Positions 43,496 to 51,615 of a stretch of 64,000 nucleotides of DNA are shown one piece after another. The notes under the pieces are model-generated. The model made no database searches. It was not told the DNA's origin and was given only the letters and a program-made list of their open reading frames with translations. The stretch is from the NCBI GenBank assembly GCA_900544445.1, contig UQVK01000004.1:1-64000 (forward strand), written 5' to 3'. The number at the start of each line of letters is the position of its first letter. Within the stretch, counting starts at the first letter, position 1. This stretch comes from an uncultured Lachnospiraceae bacterium. Lineage in GTDB: Bacteria > Bacillota > Clostridia > Lachnospirales > Lachnospiraceae. Both the position numbers and the translations under genes were made by a program.

Positions 43496-44620
43496 TTATA
43501 TCCTTACCCTTTTCATGTAATAGCCGAAATCTCCCTGCTGTGCAGGCTCCCGTTTTCCTTCAAACGCTTCGAAGCCGAACATTTCCGCCGCCATTTTTTC
43601 CCGTTCATAATAAACGCCGGGCACGCCCAGATAATAGCTCTCCCCCTCCTCATCCGGATATCTTCCCAGAATCACATGACGGTAATTATAGTAACCATGA
43701 AGCAGAAAGCTGTTATGCACCAGCTTCTGATATTCCCTGCCCAGAATCACAAAGTCGCCGGGGGTGATGGAGAGAAACATCCGCTCATCTCCAAACGGAT
43801 GAACCTTCGGATACATGTGCTGAAGCTGCTCCCATTTATCCTCATAAAAGGTCTGGTGTATCACGCCCTTGCCTTCCTCTTCCGGGGCCGCCCTGCGCAT
43901 GCTTTGTCCCCGTACAGCTTCCTTCGCATGCGGCGGAGCCGTTTGTGGGCCTGCGGCAGGCGGCGGTGCCGGACTGTCCGCAGTCTGCGGGGACGTCCGC
44001 CCATCCATCGATGCAGATACCGGTGTTCCCGCCGCCTGCAGGCAGCGGCCTTTCGGGCAGCAGGTTCTCTCCGGAACGGGGATTTCCTTCTCTGCCGGAG
44101 GCGTTTCCGGCACAGGCGCTTTCGGTGAAAACCTTACCGCCAGAGATCCTTCCGGCGGAACCATTTCCGGCGCGGATGCTTTCGGCAGGGGTGTTTCCGG
44201 CACAGATATCTCCGGCATGGCTGGTTTGGGCAATTCCGTTCCCCGACCGGAAAGCTTCCAGGTTCCTTTCAGATATCTCCCGCCGGGAAGTTCCGCCCGC
44301 AGGCCGCAGATTTCCCGGAACAATCTTCCGCCCCGTGTCATGGCTTCCGGCTCCATGGTACGTTCATAGCTGCCTTCTCCCTTCTGCAGCAGAATTTTAT
44401 CCACCAGCGCTCCCGTCTCGTCGCGGAGGTCAAAAAAGCCGGTGTCCGATTCCCCAAGCCCGCGGATTCTCATCTGCCACCTCAGCCCCCGATCCGTTTC
44501 CTCCAGTTTCAGGAATCCGGCATTTCCGGCCCGTTCACCGGCCTTCCACAAATCCATGTATACGATCTGCCTGTTGTAGTAGAACACCCTTGTCCTCCTT
44601 CCCGAAGCGTTTTTATCCAT
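43496..44620 (-). CDS. Two-domain protein with proline-rich linker, Lachnospiraceae type
   Basis: The 374-residue protein has a conserved-looking N-terminal domain (VFYYNRQIVYMDLWKAGE... residues 10-125) and C-terminal domain (from about 255: FYEDKWEQLQHMYPKVHPFG, PGDFVILGREYQKLVHNSF). They are joined by about 120 residues of low-complexity Pro/Ala/Glu-rich sequence. No enzyme motif, signal peptide or membrane helix is seen. I know similar proteins only from Lachnospiraceae, without known function. It lies divergent to the XRE gene at 44815. Confidence 0.68.
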   Translation of the reverse strand: MDKNASGRRTRVFYYNRQIVYMDLWKAGERAGNAGFLKLEETDRGLRWQMRIRGLGESDTGFFDLRDETGALVDKILLQKGEGSYERTMEPEAMTRGGRLFREICGLRAELPGGRYLKGTWKLSGRGTELPKPAMPEISVPETPLPKASAPEMVPPEGSLAVRFSPKAPVPETPPAEKEIPVPERTCCPKGRCLQAAGTPVSASMDGRTSPQTADSPAPPPAAGPQTAPPHAKEAVRGQSMRRAAPEEEGKGVIHQTFYEDKWEQLQHMYPKVHPFGDERMFLSITPGDFVILGREYQKLVHNSFLLHGYYNYRHVILGRYPDEEGESYYLGVPGVYYEREKMAAEMFGFEAFEGKREPAQQGDFGYYMKRVRI

Positions 44621-44679
44621 CCCTTTACAATCTCCATTCTATTCGCGGCTTTCTCCTCTTATGAAAAATTTTTTAACTC

Positions 44680-44701
44680 TATGTGCCTTTTATGGCACAT
44701 A
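44680..44701. promoter_or_regulatory. Palindrome between divergent genes
   Basis: TATGTGCC (44680-44687) and GGCACATA (44694-44701) form a perfect 8-base inverted repeat with a 6-base gap. A second one, CGAAC-AGA-GTTCG, lies at 44757-44769. Either could bind the small XRE protein encoded at 44815. Confidence 0.45.
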
Positions 44702-44781
44702 CCGGAATATACAGATGTAACCATTTTATTCCATGCTCTGCAGCAGCACGGCGGCCCGAACAGAGTTCGAGCTGAAGTAAG

Positions 44782-44797
44782 GCCGCCTGACGGCGGC
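44782..44797 (+). promoter_or_regulatory. GC hairpin before the XRE ribosome binding site
   Basis: GCCGCC (44782-44787), TGAC loop, GGCGGC (44792-44797), followed after five bases by AGGAGG. Same element type as at 45163, 46536, 5353, 8875 and 63532. Confidence 0.6.
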
Positions 44798-44814
44798 GAA
44801 AAAAGGAGGTCATT

Positions 44815-45072
44815 ATGAATCAGAATGAAAAAATATTCGAGGAACCAAACGGCTTTTCCAAAGTCATCGCGGGACGTATCTCCACACAGCTGTCCAGGCA
44901 CAACTGGTCACTGAAAACGCTTTCCGACAGGTCAACCGTGCCCTATGAAACCATCAAAAAGGTGGCAAACGGAAAGATCCGGAATCCATCCCTGAAAAAT
45001 TTATTCAAGATCGCTGAAGCCTTTGACTGCAGTATCGATTATCTTGCCGGGAGGCAGGACTCCGCTTCATAA
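44815..45072 (+). CDS. Small XRE-family regulator
   Basis: The 85-residue protein is a Cro/C1-type helix-turn-helix ([45 protein letters not shown] is its two-part core in outline). It has AGGAGG before the start. It is likely a local autoregulator. Confidence 0.82.
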   Translation: MNQNEKIFEEPNGFSKVIAGRISTQLSRHNWSLKTLSDRSTVPYETIKKVANGKIRNPSLKNLFKIAEAFDCSIDYLAGRQDSAS

Positions 45073-45102
45073 AAGTTCCCGTTCACTCCGCGCGAAAACG
45101 CA

Positions 45103-45131
45103 TTGCACCCTCCCCTGTACAGTGCTACAAT
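45103..45131 (+). promoter_or_regulatory. Promoter of the thiolase gene
   Basis: TTGCAC (45103-45108), 17 bases, TACAAT (45126-45131), about 85 bases before the ATG. Confidence 0.6.
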
Positions 45132-45162
45132 AAGGCCACAGGCCGTCTTACGGTCATTTTAT

Positions 45163-45200
45163 GCCGCCTTCGGGCGGCCGCACGAGTCAGGAGTTCGTGC
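45163..45200 (+). promoter_or_regulatory. Two tandem leader hairpins of the thiolase gene
   Basis: GCCGCC-TTCG-GGCGGC (45163-45178) uses the very stable UUCG loop; directly after it GCACGA and TCGTGC (45180-45200) form a second stem. AAGGAGG follows two bases later. Confidence 0.65.
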
Positions 45201-45215
45201 AGAAGGAGGATTCAT

Positions 45216-46400
45216 ATGAGCAGAAAAGTAGTTTTGGCAGGCGCATGCAGAACCGCCATCGGTGTGATGGGCGGCGCGCTTTCCACCGTTCCCGCAGCGG
45301 ATCTCGGCACCATTGTCATCAAGGAAGCGCTGAATCGTGCGGGTGTGAAGCCCGAACAGGTAGACGAGGTTTATATGGGCTGCGTGCTTCAGGCAGGTCA
45401 GGGCCAGAATGTGGCCAGACAGGCTGCCATCCATGCAGGCATTCCGGTTGAGGTTCCCGCCACCACCGTAAACGTTCTGTGCGGCTCCGGCCTGCACTGC
45501 GTGAACCTGGCCGCAAAGCTGATCGCCAGCGGAGATGCGGACATCATTGTTGCCGGCGGCACGGAAAGCATGTCCCGCGCGCCTTACCTGGTACAGCAGG
45601 GCCGTTACGGCTACCGCATGGGCAACGCTCCCCTGGAGGATGCCCTGTTAAAGGATGCGCTTACCGACGCATTTTACGGCTACCACATGGGAATGACCGC
45701 AGAAAATATCTGCGAGCAGTGGGGACTGACCCGCGAGCAGCTGGACGAGTTCGCTGCCAACAGCCAGCAGAAATGCGAAAAGGCCATGAATGAGGGCCGT
45801 TTCAAAGAAGAAATCGTTCCTGTAGAAGTAAAGACCAAAAAAGCCACCATCACTGTGGATACGGATGAAGGCCCCAGAAAGGGTGTAACGGTGGAGAGCC
45901 TTTCCAAGCTTCGTCCCGCCTTTAAGAAGGACGGCGGACTTGTGACCGCAGGAAACGCTTCCGGCATCAACGACGGCGCAGCCGCCATCATCGTCATGAG
46001 CGAAGAAAAGGCGAAGGAACTGGGCGTTACCCCCATGGCGACCTGGGTTGCCGGAGAGCTGGCAGGCGTGGATCCTTCCATCATGGGCATCGGACCTGTT
46101 GCCGCCACCAGAAAAGTGATGAAGAAAACCGGCATGGAAATCGGCGACTTCGACCTGATCGAAGCGAACGAGGCTTTTGCCGCTCAGTCCGTGGCCGTAG
46201 GCCATGATCTCGGTTTCGATCTGGATAAACTCAATGTGAATGGCGGCGCCATCGCTCTGGGTCATCCGGTGGGCTGCTCCGGCTGCCGTATTCTGGTTAC
46301 CCTGCTTTACGAAATGCAGCGCAGGGATGCCAAGACCGGCCTCTCCACCCTCTGCGTAGGCGGCGGCATGGGCTGCGCGGCAGTGGTGAAGAGAGACTGA
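45216..46400 (+). CDS. Acetyl-CoA C-acetyltransferase (thiolase)
   Basis: The 394-residue thiolase condenses two acetyl-CoA to acetoacetyl-CoA, the entry to butyrate and related fermentations. The acyl-accepting cysteine is in TVNVLCGSG, the catalytic histidine in GHPVGCSG and the second cysteine in LCVGGGMG. Length is standard. It has its own promoter, a leader with two hairpins, and a perfect terminator, so it is a single-gene unit. No other butyrate genes are in the window. Confidence 0.95.
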   Translation: MSRKVVLAGACRTAIGVMGGALSTVPAADLGTIVIKEALNRAGVKPEQVDEVYMGCVLQAGQGQNVARQAAIHAGIPVEVPATTVNVLCGSGLHCVNLAAKLIASGDADIIVAGGTESMSRAPYLVQQGRYGYRMGNAPLEDALLKDALTDAFYGYHMGMTAENICEQWGLTREQLDEFAANSQQKCEKAMNEGRFKEEIVPVEVKTKKATITVDTDEGPRKGVTVESLSKLRPAFKKDGGLVTAGNASGINDGAAAIIVMSEEKAKELGVTPMATWVAGELAGVDPSIMGIGPVAATRKVMKKTGMEIGDFDLIEANEAFAAQSVAVGHDLGFDLDKLNVNGGAIALGHPVGCSGCRILVTLLYEMQRRDAKTGLSTLCVGGGMGCAAVVKRD

Positions 46401-46459
46401 CGCGAAAACCGGCCCGCATATCCGCAGCATAAAGCTGCGCTGTGAAACGTAAGTATACT

Positions 46460-46499
46460 GATCGGATAGGGGAAGAAACTTCCCCTATCCGATCTTTTT
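46460..46499 (+). terminator. Terminator of the thiolase gene
   Basis: A perfect 15-base stem (GATCGGATAGGGGAA and complement) with a GAAAC loop is followed by TTTTT. Confidence 0.92.
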
Positions 46500-46535
46500 A
46501 AACAGGCCGGTATGGGCCTGCTGCTCCGTCAGATT

Positions 46536-46550
46536 GCTGCCTTCGGCAGC
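46536..46550 (+). promoter_or_regulatory. UUCG hairpin before the ribosome binding site
   Basis: GCTGCC-TTC-GGCAGC (46536-46550) precedes AAAGGAGG by six bases. Confidence 0.55.
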
Positions 46551-46568
46551 CTCACAAAGGAGGTAATC

Positions 46569-47015
46569 ATGATTCCTGATCTCAACACTGCACGCCGGCT
46601 TCTGGAAGAAGGCTGGCAGCGCAATCCCGGCCCCTGGAAAAACCATTCCCTGACTGCCGCCCACTGTGCCAAAACCATTGCCGAACGCCTGAAGATGCGC
46701 GGCAATAACATCGATCCGGAAAAGGATGTGAACACCTACATCGGCAGACATGATATTTCTGCAGAGGATGAACAGCGCCTGGTCACGCTTTTACAGTCTT
46801 TTGACTACGATGATTATGACCGCCTGATTCAGCTCTGCGACAGTATCGCCATGCCGGACGGTCCTGCCAGCATCATCGAGCGTATGACTGATGTGAAAAA
46901 TCGCTACGGCCATTATCCCCAGTCAAAATGGGATAAGAACCTGGAACTCAAGCGTTACTTTGAAGATAAAATGGGCTGCCAAGTGGAGGAAGTGGTCGGA
47001 ATCAGTCCGTTGTAA
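46569..47015 (+). CDS. HD-like protein with the HD motif deleted
   Basis: The 148-residue protein matches the ends of a family of HD-domain hydrolases: NPGPWKNHSLTAAHCAKTIAE at the start and YDDYDRLIQLCDSIAMPDGP with YPQSKWDKNLELKRYFEDK at the end. The middle that should carry LLHDIGR and the second metal histidine (about 60 residues in relatives) is replaced by a short KMRGNNIDPEKDV. The metal site is therefore gone. The frame is otherwise open and has AAAGGAGG, so it is either a recent decay or a protein with a new role. Its last 14 bases overlap the convergent gene. Confidence 0.7.
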   Translation: MIPDLNTARRLLEEGWQRNPGPWKNHSLTAAHCAKTIAERLKMRGNNIDPEKDVNTYIGRHDISAEDEQRLVTLLQSFDYDDYDRLIQLCDSIAMPDGPASIIERMTDVKNRYGHYPQSKWDKNLELKRYFEDKMGCQVEEVVGISPL

Positions 47016-48429
47016 CCGCGTCCGCTGCCGTTCCTGCCGCTTTAGCCAGCTGATCCCAGACCTGTCGTCTGTATTCCTCCGATTCCTGAAGGCGTTGTGC
47101 AAGACGAAGGATTGGACTATCCGTCTGCCCGGTGATCTGCTCATCCACCTCGATGGGAGAACCGCTCATAGCGCCTGGGTCCTCCGGAAGATCTGTCAGC
47201 TCTCCATACCAGTTTTCACGGAAGGCGGACGACTGCCAGCCAAGGGCTGGCTGGCTCCGGAAAGCGAAAATATTCCGGTAAAACAGATGGGATTCTCCGT
47301 CCCGGTGGCAGCAGATCATGGGCCCTGTTTCTCCCGTATGCAGAAACAGATTCCCGTACAGCTCGGAGCGGATGCCATAATCATCCTGAATCAGGCAGCG
47401 CTCATCGTCCACGCTGATGTTATATCGCAGTATGGTTCCTTCACATTCCCTGTTTCGGTTGATTCCTGTGCAGTCCAGCCAGAATCCCCCTTTATTTCCA
47501 TGGGTATAGTTGTACTGAAAAATGGTTGTTCCTGCCGTTCCCCAGTCCGTATCAAATGCGGTTCCGTCATTTTCAAATAGCCGGGTCCTTCCCACCTCAT
47601 TCCGCTGAATCAGCGCGTCCGATACGGCGCATACCCAGACGCCCGCAATCAGGCGGGTATCCTCCAGGCTTCCAAGCGCCCCCGCATCCAGGCAGACATT
47701 TCCGTCGATCAGCGGGGAGATGCAGTTCGCCACAATGATTCCGTCGCTTCCCGTACGTTCAATCCGGTTTCTTCTGACCACCACATGCGTATGATGAATG
47801 TCATTGATGAAATCCTCCTGCTGATTCACCCGAATTCCGCTGGTAAGTACATCATGCACATAATTTCCGCTGATGATAATATCATGCAGATGATTTTTCC
47901 GGGAAGAACGCCCCGGCATGGTCACGTAGATGCCGGAATTCCAGTACATGCTCTCATATACATTCCGGTTCCGTCTGTTCTCCCCCTGTACGTCGAAAAT
48001 TTCACAGTTTTCAATCACGATTCCCTGCGTGATCCCCTCCGGCTTTCCGCAGATGCAGATTCCCTGCCGCACGCCGCGTTCTTCTGCCCGGTTGGTCACC
48101 GCGATGTTTCTGACCTGCCAGAAGCTCACACCCTCCAGGTAAACGGCTGCATACGCACCGTCTCCATGAATCACGGGAGCGGCTTCTTTATCCGTTCCTT
48201 CCGCCTCCCCATAAGCGTCCACCGTTATGGGACATTCCCGGCTTCCAGAGCCTTTGGGGCAGAGCATTCCGTGCCAGCTTCCGCCCCGTTTCAGACGCAG
48301 GGCGTCTCCGGGCTGAAACTCCTGCCTGTTGGCCCGTTCCAGTGTTTTCCATGCCGCTTCCGGCGACAGACCCGTTCGGGTATCATCGCCATTTTCATTA
48401 TCGATGTAAAAAGTTCTTTCTGCGTTCAT
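47002..48429 (-). CDS. Right-handed beta-helix protein
   Basis: The 475-residue protein has the repeated short strands and Asn/Gly turns of a parallel beta helix (for example VIENCEIFDV, IIISGNYVHDVLTSGIRV, VVRRNRIERTGSDGIIV, ALIQRNEVGRT). The start FYIDNENGDDTRTGLSPEAAWKTLERA is the usual opening of pectate-lyase/alginate-lyase-like folds. The family acts on acidic polysaccharides, but many members have no proven enzyme activity. There is no signal peptide. The start at 48429 has GGGAGA; an ATG at 48450 overlaps the stop of the upstream gene (ATGA). Confidence 0.78.
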   Translation of the reverse strand: MNAERTFYIDNENGDDTRTGLSPEAAWKTLERANRQEFQPGDALRLKRGGSWHGMLCPKGSGSRECPITVDAYGEAEGTDKEAAPVIHGDGAYAAVYLEGVSFWQVRNIAVTNRAEERGVRQGICICGKPEGITQGIVIENCEIFDVQGENRRNRNVYESMYWNSGIYVTMPGRSSRKNHLHDIIISGNYVHDVLTSGIRVNQQEDFINDIHHTHVVVRRNRIERTGSDGIIVANCISPLIDGNVCLDAGALGSLEDTRLIAGVWVCAVSDALIQRNEVGRTRLFENDGTAFDTDWGTAGTTIFQYNYTHGNKGGFWLDCTGINRNRECEGTILRYNISVDDERCLIQDDYGIRSELYGNLFLHTGETGPMICCHRDGESHLFYRNIFAFRSQPALGWQSSAFRENWYGELTDLPEDPGAMSGSPIEVDEQITGQTDSPILRLAQRLQESEEYRRQVWDQLAKAAGTAADAVTTD

Positions 48430-48446
48430 TTGCTCTCCCTTCCGTC

Positions 48447-50294
48447 TCATTCCTCATGCCGGATTTCCAGTCCCGGCACATGTTTTCTTTCCATCGCATG
48501 ACGTGCTTTCCGGTTTTCCACCGTATCGAACAAAATGGAAAAATCATAATCCGGTGGATACATCTTTTCCGCAGACACATGAAGTCGAAGCCTTCTGTGG
48601 CTGACAAAAATTTTCCTTTTCTGAATCTGAACGCCCACCTCTCCTTTATCATTGGCGGGGGCGAAAACAATACCCAGCTTTTTCTGCGGATAAACCATCA
48701 CGCTGTCTCCCAGCGCGAATTTTTTCCCGATCTGCGTCTGTCTCTGTCTTCGCTTTTCCCCGGTATCCGGTTCCGTTCTTTTAGGGCGGATACGGGATGC
48801 GGCGGCTTTCTGCGGCGGCTTCGGATCTGTCTTTTCAGGCGGTCGTTTCGATGTTTTCCCCGCTACCGTCCCATATGCCGCCTTCTCCGCCCGGTTCAGA
48901 ATTCTCTGCGGCATGCCGAGACGCTTTGCGATATAAAAGGCGCAGCTTTCCCCGCTCTCTCCCAGTTCCAGCCGGTACAACGGCCGCAGACTCTCCCTGT
49001 CAAACGCCATCCTTGCGTTGATCACACCCTCCGTGCGTTCCCCGTATTCCTTCACTTCCGGATAGTGGGTGGTGACCATAAACAGACATCCCCGCCCTCT
49101 CAATTCCTCCAGCACCGCCACGGCCAGCCCCATGCCTTCCGCCGGATCTGTTCCGCTTCCCAGCTCGTCCAGAAGCACCAGACTTTCTTCTTCCGTCTGT
49201 TCCAGAATCCGGATCACGTTTTTCATATGGGCGGAAAAAGTAGACAGATTTTCCGAAATACTCTGCCCGTCCCCGATGTCGCAGAAAAAGCCGGCGTTCA
49301 TGGCAAGATCCGCTTCTTCACATGGTACATGCAGTCCACACTGAGCCATGACGGAAAGCAGTCCTACCGTTTTCATCGCCACCGTCTTTCCCCCGGTATT
49401 CGGCCCGGTTATGATCACACCTTTTATTAAGCCGCCAAATTCTATATTGAGCGGAACGCTGTTCTGTATGGGAAGCAGGGGATGCCGTCCGTTTACAAGC
49501 CGTATCCTGCGCTCCGTGTTCAGCTCCGGGCGGCTGGCTTTCATGCTCACGCTCAGCTTCCCCTTTGCAAAAATAAAATCCAGCTCCTCCATATATTCCA
49601 GATTGATCCGGATCGCTTCGGCGCTGTCTACAACCATGGCAGACAGCGTGTACAAAATCATTTTTTCTTCGTTTTCTTCTTCTATTCTCAGAGTTTCCAG
49701 TTCCTCCCGAAGACGGGATATCGCGGAGGGCTCGATAAAAACCGTAGCTCCTGTGGAGGAAGCGTCGATTACGGTTCCCGGAACCTTATTTTTATGCTCC
49801 TTTTTCACGGGCAGCGTATAATGCCCGTTCCGGTTGGAAACAAAGCTCTCGCTGAAAATGCTTCGCAAGCTTCTGAGCATGTTCTCCAGCTTCAGACGGA
49901 TCTGATCCTGCAGCGGGGAAAGATCCTGGATTCCCGCTCCATATCCCGCAATGCCGGGCGCGATGTCCCGACATTTGCCAAGATAACGGGACAACCGCAT
50001 GCAAAGTACCGCAAACTGCCTGATCTGATCCAGCTGTTGTGCACCGAGCAGGCTTCCCAGTTCTGCCTCCTGTGCTATTTCACGCACTTCCTGCGTGCTG
50101 CCGGACGGCGGTGTGCCAAGCGAATCCAGCACCTTCCTGGCTTCCGTCGTTTCCTCTATAGCCGCCTCCGCCCGTTCCTGATCCAGAATGGGCACCAGAG
50201 CGTCGATCCGCTCCCTGGCACGCTCCGTGGATGCTCCTTCCTTCAACAGCTCACGGATTTTGTCAAATTCCAGCATCCCATTGATATCGTCCAT
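48447..50294 (-). CDS. MutS2-like ATPase without Smr domain
   Basis: The 615-residue protein has MutS2 core features: Walker A GPNTGGKT, Walker B LVLLDELGSGTDPAEG and FMVTTHYPEVK. It lacks the Smr nuclease domain, and the coiled coil after residue 500 is replaced by a basic linker and a small beta domain (KKFALGDSVMVYPQKKLGIV) with a conserved-looking tail. It is probably a MutS paralogue that binds DNA branch points without cutting. It ends next to the beta-helix gene and may be cotranscribed with it. Confidence 0.85.
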   Translation of the reverse strand: MDDINGMLEFDKIRELLKEGASTERARERIDALVPILDQERAEAAIEETTEARKVLDSLGTPPSGSTQEVREIAQEAELGSLLGAQQLDQIRQFAVLCMRLSRYLGKCRDIAPGIAGYGAGIQDLSPLQDQIRLKLENMLRSLRSIFSESFVSNRNGHYTLPVKKEHKNKVPGTVIDASSTGATVFIEPSAISRLREELETLRIEEENEEKMILYTLSAMVVDSAEAIRINLEYMEELDFIFAKGKLSVSMKASRPELNTERRIRLVNGRHPLLPIQNSVPLNIEFGGLIKGVIITGPNTGGKTVAMKTVGLLSVMAQCGLHVPCEEADLAMNAGFFCDIGDGQSISENLSTFSAHMKNVIRILEQTEEESLVLLDELGSGTDPAEGMGLAVAVLEELRGRGCLFMVTTHYPEVKEYGERTEGVINARMAFDRESLRPLYRLELGESGESCAFYIAKRLGMPQRILNRAEKAAYGTVAGKTSKRPPEKTDPKPPQKAAASRIRPKRTEPDTGEKRRQRQTQIGKKFALGDSVMVYPQKKLGIVFAPANDKGEVGVQIQKRKIFVSHRRLRLHVSAEKMYPPDYDFSILFDTVENRKARHAMERKHVPGLEIRHEE

Positions 50295-50322
50295 TTTTCG
50301 TATTCTCTCCCTCAGATTAATG

Positions 50323-50352
50323 AAAAAAGCAGGCGAACGAGCCGCCTGCCTG
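50323..50352 (-). terminator. Terminator of the GNAT gene
   Basis: GCAGGCG (50329-50335) and CGCCTGC (50343-50349) pair; on the minus strand six Ts follow. Because the MutS2-like gene starts just beyond, it separates the two units. Confidence 0.7.
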
Positions 50353-50370
50353 TTTCTTAATCAGTCAACT

Positions 50371-50805
50371 TTACAGCCACTGAACAAACGCCGTCTTATC
50401 CGTACAGTTATATCCAGCCTTTATATAAAAATCCAAAGTACTCTGTTTTTTTGAGCCGGTCATCAGCATCATCTTATAACAGTTATTTTCCACCGCAATC
50501 TTTCTCGCATGATTCAGACATTCCGTCGCATATCCTTTCCCCCTGTATTTTTCATGGGTAACCACGTTTTCAATGAGTGCATATGGCCGGACTCCCCTTG
50601 TAAGATTGGGAATGATGACACAGACACAGGAAGATACCAAAACTCCATCTGCCACATTCAGTATAATATGATGATTTTCATCCTCCATGATGGTATCCCA
50701 TGCTTCCCGCAGAGCCTGAGAATCTTCCGGAATTTCCTCTTCATGCAGGTACAGATACAGCTGCAGTAAGGCATTCAGATCCTCTTTCTTCGCTTCCCTT
50801 GTCAT
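50371..50805 (-). CDS. GNAT-family N-acetyltransferase
   Basis: The 144-residue enzyme has the acetyl-CoA loop YRGKGYA (motif A, near residues 90-96) after the VVTHEK strand, and the C-terminal FYIKAGY segment of the fold. The acceptor is unknown. GGGAGAG lies before the start. It stands alone between a two-component system and the MutS2-like gene. Confidence 0.88.
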   Translation of the reverse strand: MTREAKKEDLNALLQLYLYLHEEEIPEDSQALREAWDTIMEDENHHIILNVADGVLVSSCVCVIIPNLTRGVRPYALIENVVTHEKYRGKGYATECLNHARKIAVENNCYKMMLMTGSKKQSTLDFYIKAGYNCTDKTAFVQWL

Positions 50806-50925
50806 AACATCTCTCCCGCTCCCTTATCCCTCTGAATCCGAATATTTGAAAAGCATATCGGATATTGCCGCAGCCTGTAATCCTCAGCCAGTAGTTGACC
50901 TGTTTTCCCATGGCAAAATCTTACC

Positions 50926-51615
50926 TTACACCTTAAACCGGTATCCGACTCCCCATATTGTCTCGATGTACTGCGGGTTTGCGGTATCCGTCTCGATCTT
51001 CTCCCGGATCTTCTTGATATGCACCGTTACCGTCGCAATATCGCCAATCGAATCCATGTCCCAGATCTCCCGGAACAGCTCCTCTTTTGTGAATACATGG
51101 TTCGGGTTCTCCGCCAGGAAAGTGAGCAGGTCAAATTCCTTGGTGGTAAACGGTTTCTCCACGCCGTTGATGAACACGCGGCGGGCGGTTTTATCGATCC
51201 GGATGCCCCGGATCTCCACGATGTCGTTGGCCTTCTGATTGGAGCTGACCAGGCGGGTATAACGGGCCAGATGGGCTTTTACCCGGGCCACCAGCTCGCT
51301 GGGGCTGAAGGGCTTCGTCATATAGTCGTCCGCACCGAGTCCAAGGCCGCGGATCTTGTCGATGTCGTCCTTTTTGGCGGAAACCATCAGGATCGGGATA
51401 TTCTTTTCATCCCGGATCCGGCGGCAGATTTCAAAGCCGTCAAGGCCGGGAAGCATCAGATCCAGAATGATCAGATCAAAGCTGCCGTTCATGGCTGCTT
51501 CCAGGCCCTTTTCTCCATCATTTTCTATCTCCACCTGAAAACCGGACAGTTCCAGATAGTCCTTCTCAAGGTCCGCAATCGCTTCTTCGTCTTCAATGAT
51601 CAGAATTTTACTCAT
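50926..51615 (-). CDS. OmpR-family response regulator
   Basis: The 229-residue regulator has an acidic pocket (IIEDEE), phospho-Asp in LIILDLMLPG, Lys in TKPF, and a winged-helix output (VTVHIKKIREKI, IWGVGYRFKV). It overlaps the upstream kinase by eight bases. In this pair the kinase comes first, unlike the two other pairs in the window. Confidence 0.93.
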   Translation of the reverse strand: MSKILIIEDEEAIADLEKDYLELSGFQVEIENDGEKGLEAAMNGSFDLIILDLMLPGLDGFEICRRIRDEKNIPILMVSAKKDDIDKIRGLGLGADDYMTKPFSPSELVARVKAHLARYTRLVSSNQKANDIVEIRGIRIDKTARRVFINGVEKPFTTKEFDLLTFLAENPNHVFTKEELFREIWDMDSIGDIATVTVHIKKIREKIETDTANPQYIETIWGVGYRFKV

